Assembly: GCA_019634275.1 (NCBI GenBank)
Contig: JAHQVP010000040.1
Coordinates: 1-40,522, forward strand
Length of the DNA stretch: 40,522 nucleotides
Direction: 5' to 3'
From: Saprospiraceae bacterium
GTDB taxonomy: Bacteria; Bacteroidota; Bacteroidia; Chitinophagales; Saprospiraceae
Positions 1 through 8,424 of this stretch are shown here, one piece after another. Position 1 is the first letter of the stretch. The number at the start of each line of letters is the position of its first letter. Below the pieces are notes generated by a model that searched no databases, had not been told where the DNA came from, and saw only the letters and a program-made list of their open reading frames with translations. A program made the position numbers and the translations under genes.

Positions 1-90
1 ACCGCGAAGCGGGTGGGATGCCCCCTGAGCGAATCATATCTACGCACTATCTACAAAGAAATATTGTCAGAGAAATCTGATATAAAGATT
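1..90 (+). other. probable 23S-5S spacer
   Basis: This stretch lies just before the 5S gene and presumably belongs to the 23S-5S transcribed spacer. I could not match it to the 3' end of 23S rRNA, so whether the first bases still belong to 23S is unresolved. The short reading frame across it and the 5S gene is not a gene. Confidence 0.4.
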
Positions 91-201
91 TTGGTGGTTA
101 TTGCGAAGGGGATCCACCTCTTACCATTCCGAACAGAGAAGTTAAGCCCTTCAGCGCTGATGGTACTTGCCCAGAAGGGTCGGGAGAGTAGGTCACCGCC
201 A
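91..201 (+). rRNA. rrf: 5S ribosomal RNA
   Basis: The sequence contains the conserved 5S core (CCGAACAGAGAAGTTAAGCCC) and a GGGAGAGTAGGTC-type 3' arm. The terminal helix can be drawn directly: GGTGGT at 93-98 pairs with ACCGCC at 195-200, with one T-G wobble. The length of about 111 nt fits bacterial 5S. It is probably the last gene of an rRNA operon whose 23S gene lies to the left of the window. A run of eight T follows at 202-209, so the closing helix may itself act as a weak terminator. Exact ends are good to a few bases. Confidence 0.95.
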
Positions 202-239
202 TTTTTTTTCTTTCTCACTAGGAGAAGGAATATTCAATA

Positions 240-274
240 AGCCTGATGCGTATCCAATCGTATCAGGCTTTTTT
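240..274 (+). terminator. intrinsic terminator of the rRNA operon
   Basis: An 11-bp stem (AGCCTGATGCG at 240-250 with CGTATCAGGCT at 259-269, one G-T wobble) encloses an 8-nt loop and ends in six T at 269-274. This is a textbook Rho-independent terminator 39 bases after the 5S gene. Bases 275-482, up to the first protein gene, show nothing I can name. Confidence 0.9.
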
Positions 275-482
275 GATTTTAGGGATTTGGAGCGTTCGAG
301 ATGGAGAGATACTCCTGACTTTTATCGTCACTAGGAAACCTGGTTCAAGAAGCCTAGAGGGGTTCAATCGTACTGTTCCTTTGCTTACTCCCTCGATTTT
401 CTTCTGCGGGTTCGATGGCTAAGATTCTCCGGCATCAGTCTGAGGGATTGCGTAATTTATAGTAGGTCAGTCCAATAAAGTC

Positions 483-1691
483 ATGAAGAAAGCAACGAAA
501 AACCTATTCAGCCTTACCATCTTGTTCCTCCTAATGATCTCTAGTGCTACAGCAGGTGCAGAAACACTGGACATACGAGGGGTGTGGAAGATGGTGGAAT
601 CAAGCTGGGAAAAGGAAGATCCTACTTTAGTCGGTCGGGAGGTAATCAAGTTTATCACGGAAGATCATTGGATTGTGGTGAGCCATAGGCCCTCAGAAAA
701 AGCTTTTCTGGGCGGGGGAGGTGGTACCTACGAATGGGTAGGTGATCTCTATCAGGAGTCCGTGGAAGTATTGTCCTGGGACCCCAGCTCAGTGGGCACC
801 GTGCAGATTTATTCGATCGACTTGAATGGAGAGTTTATGATTCAGCAGGGCAAACTTCAGACCCAAGAAACCAATCATGAACTTTGGGAACGTTGGCAGA
901 AAATCGGAGAGCTCTATGATGAAGATTTCCGTGAGCTTTACGGAACATGGCAGTTGACGGAAGCACATTATGGAAATGAGCAGTTGGACGCTGAGAAGGT
1001 AGCCAGCAGCTACGGAAAAGTGCTGAAGGTCATCACACCTGATTATTTTGTTGGGACCTTCTTCGGTCACAAGGGCGAAGGATTTAGCATGACTTATGGA
1101 AAGTGTGTGCTTCAAGACGCACGCTACCGAGAGACCATCTTGGCATGGTCTGGGGAGGATAACCTGGTCGGGTATAGCCCCACATTTTTTATGTCACTTC
1201 GTAATGATGGTAAGTTGCATCAGCATGGTTACCTCAATCATGGATCGTTTGAAGACTATTTGTTGGACGAAATCTTTATCCGTGCAGAAGAACGGAGAGA
1301 GGGAGGTGTATTTGATCGCAAGGCGATCATGGCCGCCATACGAGCAGAATCCAAAGCCTTTTCGGACCAGGACATGGATCGATTTCAGAATTGTTTCACT
1401 GAAGATGTGTCCTACGCTACGTATAATCCAGACATTGGCGCCATCGATAGCGAGGGTAGAGATGAGCTTATGAAACGTACCCGGGCACATATCAGCGCCA
1501 ATCCTGAAAAGTGGGACATCAGTGGCCTGCTCCGTTCTGATATTCGAATGAAGATCTCCAAAGATCTTGCCTGGACATCTTACCTGCAAGAAGATACTCT
1601 AACCGGTACACGTACCAGAGAATTAAGAATACTAGAGAAAGTTGATGGCCAATGGAAAATTGCAGCTTTGTCGGCCATACCATTGAAATAG
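483..1691 (+). CDS. secreted protein with two lipocalin-like repeats and a C-terminal NTF2/SnoaL-like domain
   Basis: This 402-residue protein begins with a clear signal peptide (residues 1-27, Lys-rich start, hydrophobic core, ending near AGA). Residues about 30-140 and 150-270 look like two copies of one module, each opening with a G(V/T)W motif (RGVWKM, YGTWQL) and ending in a charged helix, as in lipocalin-like domains of Bacteroidota secreted proteins. Residues about 280-402 resemble a SnoaL/DUF4440 fold: an initial helix (RAESKAFSDQDMDRF), a central TEDV and a terminal GQWKIAALS. These domain calls rest on pattern reading. The role is unknown; binding of a small hydrophobic ligand in the periplasm or outside is a guess. 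The gene is monocistronic and ends tail to tail with the next one, 12 bases apart. No strong ribosome binding site precedes it. Confidence 0.75.
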   Translation: MKKATKNLFSLTILFLLMISSATAGAETLDIRGVWKMVESSWEKEDPTLVGREVIKFITEDHWIVVSHRPSEKAFLGGGGGTYEWVGDLYQESVEVLSWDPSSVGTVQIYSIDLNGEFMIQQGKLQTQETNHELWERWQKIGELYDEDFRELYGTWQLTEAHYGNEQLDAEKVASSYGKVLKVITPDYFVGTFFGHKGEGFSMTYGKCVLQDARYRETILAWSGEDNLVGYSPTFFMSLRNDGKLHQHGYLNHGSFEDYLLDEIFIRAEERREGGVFDRKAIMAAIRAESKAFSDQDMDRFQNCFTEDVSYATYNPDIGAIDSEGRDELMKRTRAHISANPEKWDISGLLRSDIRMKISKDLAWTSYLQEDTLTGTRTRELRILEKVDGQWKIAALSAIPLK

Positions 1692-1703
1692 TCTACAGAT
1701 CTG

Positions 1704-3122
1704 CTATTTGATTTTTACAAGAGCACGAACGACATGATGCATTTCTTGGTAAGGAATCAGCACCTGGTACATGCCCGGGCGAAGTGATGAAATGTCGAGG
1801 TTTCCGCCTCTTGAGTAGGTATCGAGAACGATCCTGCCCAATGGGTCGACTATACGTACGGGACGAGATTGATTAAAATCTTGACCTCTTAACTGAAGAA
1901 GATCACTAGCCGGATTTGGGTAAATCTCCATGTCCTGATCCGTGAAAGCAAGGATCGATGTAGTGACAGGATCAATCGAGTACACTTCAACACGTCCCTC
2001 ATCATTAGCGCTACCATCACTGCCTGGAATGCCTACGGAAAAATGAGTCCCACATGGGGATAGTGATACATTCCAGCCAAATGCCTCGGCTACAAGTCCC
2101 ATCACTGGATCTCCCTTCGCTTCCCATGAAGAGCCATTGAAATCGAAAATCTGCACGGCTCCCGGAATGGAAGAAATATTCAGTCCCAGGGCACCCACAA
2201 TAACTCGATTGCCATCAGCAGAAATATCGGTCGACCATCCAGAAGTACTGCTACTGCTAATGTTTAAGTCCGCCATTTTTTCCCAGTCTCCATTTTCAAA
2301 AGCATAGACCGACACCACGTCACTGCCAGGTCGGCCGATTGCCAGACGCTGGCCATCTGCTGACAAGGCAACATCATTGCCGGTTAAGTCTTCTGCACCA
2401 AGTATAGGTTCGCCCATGGGCTCCCACATATCATTGTCTAATGCATACACTTCTACCATACCGGTATTCATCTGATTGAATGAGAAAGGACTGCCGATCG
2501 CAATAATGCTACCGTCATAGGATAAGTCTATGGAATGCCCCTTTTGAGCATGCTCGACCGTCCCCACAAATGGTTCTGTATATTCTATCCATTCAGTGCC
2601 ATCATACTCAAAGAAGCCGACGTAGCCCACGTCCACGCCATCGTCATCAAAAGAACGAGCACCCACGGCCAATCTTTTGCCATCTCCCGACAACGATACT
2701 TCGACGCCAAAGAGCGTGCCGAGATCTTCTGGCCCCGTGATTCCCGGCCCCAAAGGCGAATAGGCAATGCCTCCCTTAGAAAAAACATTGACCTGCCCTT
2801 GTACAGTAGTGGGGGAACCCAGGGCGATTCGATCACCGTCGTCCGATATGTCCACCGAGAAGGCAGTAGTACCTCCTTCTATTCCATTCAAGCCCCACTG
2901 AAAAGACCAGGAGCCAATCGTCTGTGCATATACGGTCAGGGCACCTTGACTTGGTCCCCGAAATGGAGCGCCTATGACCAACAGCTTTCCTTCATCGGAA
3001 ATGGCAGTGCTGTAGCCCCATTGTTCGTTTGCGGTCATGCCCAATAGATCGTCACCCACTTGATCTTGAGCCACCAGCAGAATAGAAAAGGTTAAAGCCA
3101 GGGCAGTAAGTATTGTCCTCAT
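1704..3122 (-). CDS. secreted beta-propeller (FG-GAP-like) protein with type IX secretion sorting domain
   Basis: The start was set at the ATG at 3122, because MRTILTALALTFSILLVAQ is a good signal peptide; the upstream in-frame start would precede it with polar residues. The mature protein (472 residues in all) has seven imperfect repeats with a core like DG-x-x-(I/L/V)-A-(I/V)-G-(S/A)-P, about 45-60 residues apart, which predicts a seven-bladed propeller. The last about 75 residues (EIYPNPASD, VRIVDPLGR, ISSLRPGMYQVLI, LVKIK) are a classic type A T9SS C-terminal sorting domain. The protein is therefore expected to cross the outer membrane by T9SS and remain surface-attached or be released. 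The PorP/SprF and PorW/SprE-like genes in this window supply matching machinery parts. Its ligand is unknown. Confidence 0.85.
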   Translation of the reverse strand: MRTILTALALTFSILLVAQDQVGDDLLGMTANEQWGYSTAISDEGKLLVIGAPFRGPSQGALTVYAQTIGSWSFQWGLNGIEGGTTAFSVDISDDGDRIALGSPTTVQGQVNVFSKGGIAYSPLGPGITGPEDLGTLFGVEVSLSGDGKRLAVGARSFDDDGVDVGYVGFFEYDGTEWIEYTEPFVGTVEHAQKGHSIDLSYDGSIIAIGSPFSFNQMNTGMVEVYALDNDMWEPMGEPILGAEDLTGNDVALSADGQRLAIGRPGSDVVSVYAFENGDWEKMADLNISSSSTSGWSTDISADGNRVIVGALGLNISSIPGAVQIFDFNGSSWEAKGDPVMGLVAEAFGWNVSLSPCGTHFSVGIPGSDGSANDEGRVEVYSIDPVTTSILAFTDQDMEIYPNPASDLLQLRGQDFNQSRPVRIVDPLGRIVLDTYSRGGNLDISSLRPGMYQVLIPYQEMHHVVRALVKIK

Positions 3123-3141
3123 GGTAATTAATTGATTTGTA

Positions 3142-3148
3142 CAAGATA
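3142..3148 (-). promoter_or_regulatory. possible -7 element (TATCTTG) of the propeller gene
   Basis: On the minus strand TATCTTG lies 19 bases before the start codon at 3122. It differs from the Bacteroidota -7 consensus TAnnTTTG by one missing T. No good -33 TTTG is placed upstream. The same 7-mer precedes the genes at 26796 and 31612. Confidence 0.3.
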
Positions 3149-3174
3149 ATGAGATCATCGAACTGTGATTACAT

Positions 3175-3190
3175 CCAATTGGGCAATTGG
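3175..3190. repeat. short inverted repeat upstream of the propeller gene
   Basis: CCAATT (3175-3180) and AATTGG (3185-3190) form a perfect 6-bp inverted repeat around GGGC, about 53 bases upstream of the start at 3122. It has no T run, so it is not a terminator. It could be an operator half-site pair or chance. The 138-base gap between this gene and the DUF1501 gene holds nothing else I can name. Confidence 0.3.
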
Positions 3191-3260
3191 CTTGTAAAAA
3201 TCGGGCCGGCAGCTAGTCGCCGAAAACATCCGACCGATCACAACATGCCCGGAGGCCTTG

Positions 3261-4715
3261 CTAAGCCAGTATGCCCTCAACTACCTTCCCATGCACGTCA
3301 GTCAAGCGATAGCGTCGGCCTTGATGTTTATAGGTCAATCGTTCGTGATCCACACCTAAAGAGTGCAACAATGTGGCCTGGAAGTCATGTACATGCACCG
3401 GATCTTTGATCACATTGTAGCTAAAGTCATCAGTGGCACCATAGGTGATCCCTGGTTTTATGCCACCTCCGGCCATCCACATCGAAAAACACCGTGGATG
3501 ATGATCTCGTCCATAATTGGTCGCCGTTAATCGACCCTGGCTGAAACTCGTGCGACCAAACTCCCCTCCCCAAATGACCAGCGTGTCGTCTAAAAGTCCT
3601 CGCAGTTTTAAGTCTTTGACCAATGCTGCTGATGCTTGGTCGGATGATCGAGCCAATTGCTTGATTTGACTGGGAAGATTTCCATGTTGATCCCACCCCA
3701 TGTGATAGAGTTGGATAAAAGGAACATCGCGCTCCGCTAATCTTCGGGCCAGTAGGCAATTTGCGGCGTATGTTCCAGGAATTCGTGCATCCTCCCCGTA
3801 CATATCGATCACATGCTGTGGCTCTGAAGATAGGTCCGTGACTTCCGGAACACTCGTCTGCATCCGGTATGCCATCTCATACTGATTCAGTTTTGAATCT
3901 ATTTCTGGATCTCCCCATCGATCCTTTTGTTCCTGTTCTAGTTTTTGAAGATAGTCTAATTCTCTGCGGCGGCTTTGTCGGTCGATTCCTTCTGGATTAC
4001 TCAGATAGAGGACAGGATCCACACTGCTGCGAAACTGTACACCTTGATGATGAGAGGGCAGGAAGCCACTGTTCCATGCTTGCATGTTTAGGTTTTGTGT
4101 GTCAGGCTTACCTCTCGATAGCATGACCACAAAAGATGGGAGATTGTTATTTGCGCTGCCTAGACCATAGCTGAGCCAAGAACCAATGCTGGGTCTTCCT
4201 ACTTGTTGAGATCCGGTTTGCAGAAAAACGATGGCGGGTTCGTGATTGATCGCCTCGGTGTACATAGAATTAATAACACAGATGTCCTCTGCAATCTCTG
4301 CGGTATGGGGCAGCAACTCACTAAAGTACCCCCCGGTCTTTGGATGTTGTAAAAATCGATAGGACGAGCCTACCAGAGGAAAGCTGGATTGAGCTGCGAG
4401 CATGCCTGAGAATCGCTGACCATCGCGAACAGAATCAGGCAGCTCTTCGCCTCTGCGTCTTTGTAAAACCGGCTTGTAGTCGAACAGTTCGATCTGACTG
4501 GGCCCTCCGCTTTGAAATAGATAAATGATGCGTTTGGCCCGGGGCGCATGATGAAGACAGTCTAAAATGCCTCCTCGTGGAAGAGCACCAGTGGCAGATC
4601 CATATCCCGGATTGATCAGGCTGGATACCGCAAGTGAGCCCAGGCCAAGCGTAGACTTTCTTAAGAAGTCTCTCCTGGTATGACCGTACTTTATTTGTTC
4701 AAGAATGTCTTTCAT
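3261..4715 (-). CDS. DUF1501 family protein, Tat-exported
   Basis: The start at 4715 gives MKDILEQIKYGHTRRDFLRKS followed by a hydrophobic stretch: a twin-arginine signal (RR at residues 14-15). The 484-residue body is a DUF1501 protein, a family distantly related to sulfatases and alkaline phosphatases. Visible family signatures are YLFQSGGPSQIELFDYKP near the N-terminus, PSIGSWLSYGLG, a central Y-H-M-G-WDQHG block, WGGEFGRTSFSQG and GRDHHP near the C-terminus. Its start lies one base after the stop of the DUF1553 gene upstream (TGA-C-ATG on the minus strand), so the two are surely co-transcribed and probably translationally coupled. The pair is common in Planctomycetota and Verrucomicrobiota and occurs in Bacteroidota. 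The reaction is not established; work on polysaccharides or redox chemistry in the periplasm is a guess from family context. Confidence 0.92.
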   Translation of the reverse strand: MKDILEQIKYGHTRRDFLRKSTLGLGSLAVSSLINPGYGSATGALPRGGILDCLHHAPRAKRIIYLFQSGGPSQIELFDYKPVLQRRRGEELPDSVRDGQRFSGMLAAQSSFPLVGSSYRFLQHPKTGGYFSELLPHTAEIAEDICVINSMYTEAINHEPAIVFLQTGSQQVGRPSIGSWLSYGLGSANNNLPSFVVMLSRGKPDTQNLNMQAWNSGFLPSHHQGVQFRSSVDPVLYLSNPEGIDRQSRRRELDYLQKLEQEQKDRWGDPEIDSKLNQYEMAYRMQTSVPEVTDLSSEPQHVIDMYGEDARIPGTYAANCLLARRLAERDVPFIQLYHMGWDQHGNLPSQIKQLARSSDQASAALVKDLKLRGLLDDTLVIWGGEFGRTSFSQGRLTATNYGRDHHPRCFSMWMAGGGIKPGITYGATDDFSYNVIKDPVHVHDFQATLLHSLGVDHERLTYKHQGRRYRLTDVHGKVVEGILA

Positions 4716-4716
4716 G

Positions 4717-7700
4717 TCAGTTCTTATAGTACCCTTCTGTAGAATTGGCAATGGTATTTGCAACCCGAGCAAGTGCGGCCACAAGATCGAGATCTAGTGA
4801 GGACGACACCTCGTATTTGCCCGTCTGTAAGTAGGCATCCCTGGCCATGGGATCATTCTCAAAATATTGAAGCTCTTCATTCAGTTGATCGCTTAGTATC
4901 GAGAGTTCTGTTTGTGAGGGTTGACGACCGGTAAGCTTAGCAAAAGTCTTGCTCAACTGCCGACTTTGATCTCCACCTCCCTGGATTGTATTGGCAGCAA
5001 GCGATCGACAGGCTTCAATGACCTGAGGATCATTTAGCATTACAAGAGCCTGTAGGGGCGTGTTTGATTTTTGTCGTTTGACCACACATTCAGCGCGTGA
5101 GGAGGCATCAAAGATCAGCATGCTAGGGGGAGGCATGTTGCGTTTCCAAAACGTATATAGACTGCGTCGATAGAGCCCATCCGCGTAATCGGTACCGTAC
5201 TCCGGGAAAAAGGGATGAGCACTTACTTCTGACCAGAGGTCAGGAGGCTGGTAAGGGAAAGCGGAAGCCCCTCCCAGTCGACTGTCAAGTAAGCCACTTA
5301 CTGCTAACAGATTATCGCGAACCATCTCAGCAGAACGGCGATATCGGGGTGCTCGCGCCAGAAGGACATTATTGGGATCCGATGCTTGAAGTTCGGGTCG
5401 AATCACAGAAGCTTGTCGGTACGTGTTTGACATCACCATTTGCTTGACCAGTCGCTTGACGTCCCAGCCATGAGTGCGAAAGTCAACCGCTAACCAATCC
5501 AGGAGATTGGGATGTGTCGGAAGTGCACCCTGGCTGCCAAAGTCTTCTATGGTAGAGACGATGCCTTCACCAAACATCAAGTACCAAATCTGATTTACGG
5601 CTACCCGTGAGGTGAGTGGATGATCAGGGTGCACCAACCATTGACCCAAGCCGTACCGGTTTTTAGGCAGATCATCTGGCCAGGGAAGTATGTCCTCTGG
5701 TACATCACGGCTTACTTCGTCACCAAGGTCATCGTAGATGCCTCTATTTAAAACGTGTGTCGGCCTTTCGCTGGGCCAGTCTCCCATCACCATCAACTCC
5801 AGGAGGGTGTCGACAGTCCGAATCTCGCAATTGCGCAATTCGATCAATTGAGCGTGTCCTTGGGCATGGATTTCATCCAGATAACGATGGTAAAATCGAG
5901 CGGCCTCTTCTCCATTTTGAGCAAGCATCTCTTCCATCTTCTCCATACCGGCTCGGTTATCAAAGAGGTAGGCAGCGATGCGGGTATCGGCTTCTACATT
6001 CAAGATGCGAAGTTCATCGAGTCGACCTCCGGTGAAGTCCTGATCGTAGTGCCGATTCCCGATGATCATGCCCCGGTATGGCATATATACCGTTGCTTTG
6101 GGGTCCGTGTAAGGTTTTGTTGATCGATAGAGAAAGTCTCGCTCAACCTCAGGCTCGATCTCCTTTCCGTCCTGGTAGATGGTTACTCCACTGGCCTTGC
6201 TCGACCCATCGTACGACCAGACGAAATGCGTCCATTCATGGAGTGGTAAAGGATCAGCAGTGAATACAGATATGCTTTGATAGGGATGCGCATGACTAAG
6301 TCTGAAATAGAGACGATTGTCCTGAATCATGATATCCCATCCTCGGTAGCCTTGAATCCGGTTATTTCCATTGTAGAGAACATGTGCCTCATCAAACGCT
6401 TTGGGTACCTGAATCCAAAATGAGATGGTAAACGGTTCTGAGCGCTCAAAACTGACGCGACTCCCGTCGGCCGTAAGCTGACCCTGCGCATCACTTTGTA
6501 TTGCAAGACCTTTCTTGCCTTCAACAAAGTTAAGACCGTAGTGCTGGGCTTTTTTTGATCCAGCTGCCTCATCTACTGAATAACCTCCTTCATTTTTATC
6601 GAAGGGCAGGTGCACCTGGGTGGCGTTCTCTACAATTTGCTCCAGCACGGGTCTGGCTCGAGCAGTGGATGCCCAGTTTGTGGATGCTGCTGTGGGACTG
6701 GATTCCCGTTGAGAGAGATGAGCGCTCAACAATTCGATGCTGTCTTGTAGAAACGAACGTATTTTATCAATCTTAGGATTTCCGATGGGCATGACCGGAC
6801 CTGCATTCATGGAGAGCGCATTAGGAATACCATTGCCATTCTCTACGGCATTGTATCCAAAAATGCCATCTCCGCGTTCAATGGTGCTGTTAAAGAAGGC
6901 GAACAATTCATAGTAGTTCTTCTGCGAAAATGGATCGTACTTGTGGTCGTGACATCGCGCACAACCGACAGTCAGTCCCAAGAAGGCGGTCCCTACCGTG
7001 TTGGTGCGATCGGCAACATATTCGACTCGAAACTCTTCGGGTATAATGCCTCCTTCCGAGTTTTGTTTGTGATTGCGATTAAAGGCCGTGGCCAGATGCT
7101 GTTCCTGAGTAGCATTCGGCATCTGATCCCCTCCCAGCTGCCAAAGAATAAATTTGTCGTAAGGTAGATTTTGATTGTAGGCATTGATTACCCAATCCCG
7201 ATGGGGCCAAAAGGTGTGATGGAAATCATCCAGGTACCCTTCACTATCGGCGAATCGTGCTACATCCAACCAATAAGAAGCCATGCGTTCACCATAGGCA
7301 GGCAGTGTCAATAGGCTGTCGACTAAGTGTTCGTAGTAATTCGGTCGGGCATCGCTCTTAAGCCGATCTATTTCTTGCAGAGTAGGGGGTAAGCCCGTTA
7401 GGTCAAAATAAAGACGACGCACAAGCGTCTCCCGATCTGCCGGTGGGGATGGAGTGATCTCTTTCGTTTCTAGCCGCGCCAATACAAATTGATCTATTTC
7501 GTTTATGCCCCAATCCAATTTTGTGTTGGGAACCTTAGGCTGCACCGGAGTGGTAAATGCCCAATGATCTTTATACTTCGCACCTTGCTGAATCCACTTG
7601 ACTAGAATGGCTTTTTCACGGAGTTCCAGGTGAAGGTTGGTTTCTGGAGGGGGCATCTGCTCATTGTAATCTTGAGAAAGGATGCGATTGACAAGACTGC

Positions 7701-7992
7701 TTTCAGCAATATTTCCCGGTACAATGGCATGTCCATCACCACTTGCAAGCGCCCGGTATGCTCCTTCTGGTCGATCAAGACGCAAATCTGACTCTTGTGT
7801 TTCCGCGTCCGGCCCATGGCAGGCAAAACATCGATCGGACAAGATCGGTCTAACATGAAAGTTGTAGTCAACGTGATCCGGCAGGGTGTCCCAGACGGAG
7901 TCGAACTCAGGAGGAATCGACCCTTGGCAAGACAACATCAACACCCCTAAAAAAGCCGCTGCCCACCCATACCATGCAATTTTGGAAATCAT
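4717..7992 (-). CDS. DUF1549/DUF1553 (planctomycete-type cytochrome) lipoprotein with a LamG-like insert
   Basis: This 1091-residue protein starts with a lipoprotein signal (LMLSC, lipidated Cys22). A PSCyt1 module follows with a c-type haem motif CFACH (55-59) and the family block RLDRPEGAYRAL. Residues about 155-370 form the DUF1549 (PSCyt2) domain (YFDLTGLPPT, YWLDVARFADSEGY), with a second haem-like motif CARCH (344-348) followed by DHKYDPFSQ. Residues about 455-680 resemble a LamG/concanavalin-type beta-sandwich (FTISFWIQVP, WTHFVWSYDG, GRLDELRI). Residues about 740-1060 form DUF1553 (PSD1), with HPLTSRVAVNQIW, EDFGSQG and SNTPLQALVMLND. It is probably a periplasmic membrane-anchored redox protein paired with the downstream DUF1501 protein. 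The substrate is unknown; the LamG-like insert suggests glycan binding, by inference. No sulfatase or glycoside hydrolase gene lies nearby. Confidence 0.93.
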   Translation of the reverse strand: MISKIAWYGWAAAFLGVLMLSCQGSIPPEFDSVWDTLPDHVDYNFHVRPILSDRCFACHGPDAETQESDLRLDRPEGAYRALASGDGHAIVPGNIAESSLVNRILSQDYNEQMPPPETNLHLELREKAILVKWIQQGAKYKDHWAFTTPVQPKVPNTKLDWGINEIDQFVLARLETKEITPSPPADRETLVRRLYFDLTGLPPTLQEIDRLKSDARPNYYEHLVDSLLTLPAYGERMASYWLDVARFADSEGYLDDFHHTFWPHRDWVINAYNQNLPYDKFILWQLGGDQMPNATQEQHLATAFNRNHKQNSEGGIIPEEFRVEYVADRTNTVGTAFLGLTVGCARCHDHKYDPFSQKNYYELFAFFNSTIERGDGIFGYNAVENGNGIPNALSMNAGPVMPIGNPKIDKIRSFLQDSIELLSAHLSQRESSPTAASTNWASTARARPVLEQIVENATQVHLPFDKNEGGYSVDEAAGSKKAQHYGLNFVEGKKGLAIQSDAQGQLTADGSRVSFERSEPFTISFWIQVPKAFDEAHVLYNGNNRIQGYRGWDIMIQDNRLYFRLSHAHPYQSISVFTADPLPLHEWTHFVWSYDGSSKASGVTIYQDGKEIEPEVERDFLYRSTKPYTDPKATVYMPYRGMIIGNRHYDQDFTGGRLDELRILNVEADTRIAAYLFDNRAGMEKMEEMLAQNGEEAARFYHRYLDEIHAQGHAQLIELRNCEIRTVDTLLELMVMGDWPSERPTHVLNRGIYDDLGDEVSRDVPEDILPWPDDLPKNRYGLGQWLVHPDHPLTSRVAVNQIWYLMFGEGIVSTIEDFGSQGALPTHPNLLDWLAVDFRTHGWDVKRLVKQMVMSNTYRQASVIRPELQASDPNNVLLARAPRYRRSAEMVRDNLLAVSGLLDSRLGGASAFPYQPPDLWSEVSAHPFFPEYGTDYADGLYRRSLYTFWKRNMPPPSMLIFDASSRAECVVKRQKSNTPLQALVMLNDPQVIEACRSLAANTIQGGGDQSRQLSKTFAKLTGRQPSQTELSILSDQLNEELQYFENDPMARDAYLQTGKYEVSSSLDLDLVAALARVANTIANSTEGYYKN

Positions 7993-8047
7993 GCTTCCGG
8001 AAGATACTTATTTGAAGATCCTTGACCAACACAAAAGCGGCTAGAAC

Positions 8048-8079
8048 TTGCTGATTTTCAAAAGAACATCGTACATTTG
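8048..8079 (+). promoter_or_regulatory. rplU-rpmA promoter (TTG / TACATTTG)
   Basis: A perfect Bacteroidota -7 element TACATTTG (8072-8079, consensus TAnnTTTG) is preceded by TTG at 8048-8050 with 21 bases between them, an acceptable -33/-7 spacing. Transcription would start around 8085, giving a leader of about 15 bases before the ATG at 8101. This also argues against a longer rplU starting at the TTG at 8077, which would lie inside the promoter. Confidence 0.65.
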
Positions 8080-8100
8080 CCCTCCCTTAAAAAGTATGTC

Positions 8101-8412
8101 ATGTTCGCGATAGTAAACATTGCAGGTCAGCAGTTTAGAGTAGAAGAAGGACAAGAGTTATTTGTCCATCAGCTCTCAGGCGAGGCCGGAGATAAAGTGA
8201 AATTTGATCACGTAAGTCTGATCAGCTCGGAATCAGGTACCCAAATCGGTGCTCCAACCGTAGCCAGTGCAGCAGTAAATGCCACTATTCTTGAGCACCA
8301 GAAAGGTGACAAAGTAGTTGTGTTCAAGAAGAAAAGAAGAAAGGGTTACCGGGTCAAGAACGGACATCGACAGTGCTTCACCAAGATTAAGGTGGATTCC
8401 ATCGCAGTATAA
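8101..8412 (+). CDS. rplU: 50S ribosomal protein L21
   Basis: The ATG at 8101 gives MFAIVNIAGQQFRVEEGQ, the standard L21 N-terminus, and a 103-residue protein of normal length. The C-terminal KKKRRKGYRVKNGHRQCFTKIKVDSI is the conserved rRNA-binding end. L21 binds 23S rRNA in the large subunit. It is followed after 12 bases by rpmA, the normal bacterial order. In many Bacteroidota L21 itself carries an acidic linker and a helix-hairpin-helix tail; here L21 is minimal and the tail sits on L27 instead. Confidence 0.98.
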   Translation: MFAIVNIAGQQFRVEEGQELFVHQLSGEAGDKVKFDHVSLISSESGTQIGAPTVASAAVNATILEHQKGDKVVVFKKKRRKGYRVKNGHRQCFTKIKVDSIAV

Positions 8413-8424
8413 AAGGAAACTAAA

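Noticed and set aside
13..240. 75-residue plus-strand frame at the left edge
   Set aside because: It runs through the 5S rRNA gene.
2535..3047. 170-residue plus-strand frame opposite the beta-propeller gene
   Set aside because: Shadow of the repeat-bearing gene; it has no signal peptide or recognisable domain.
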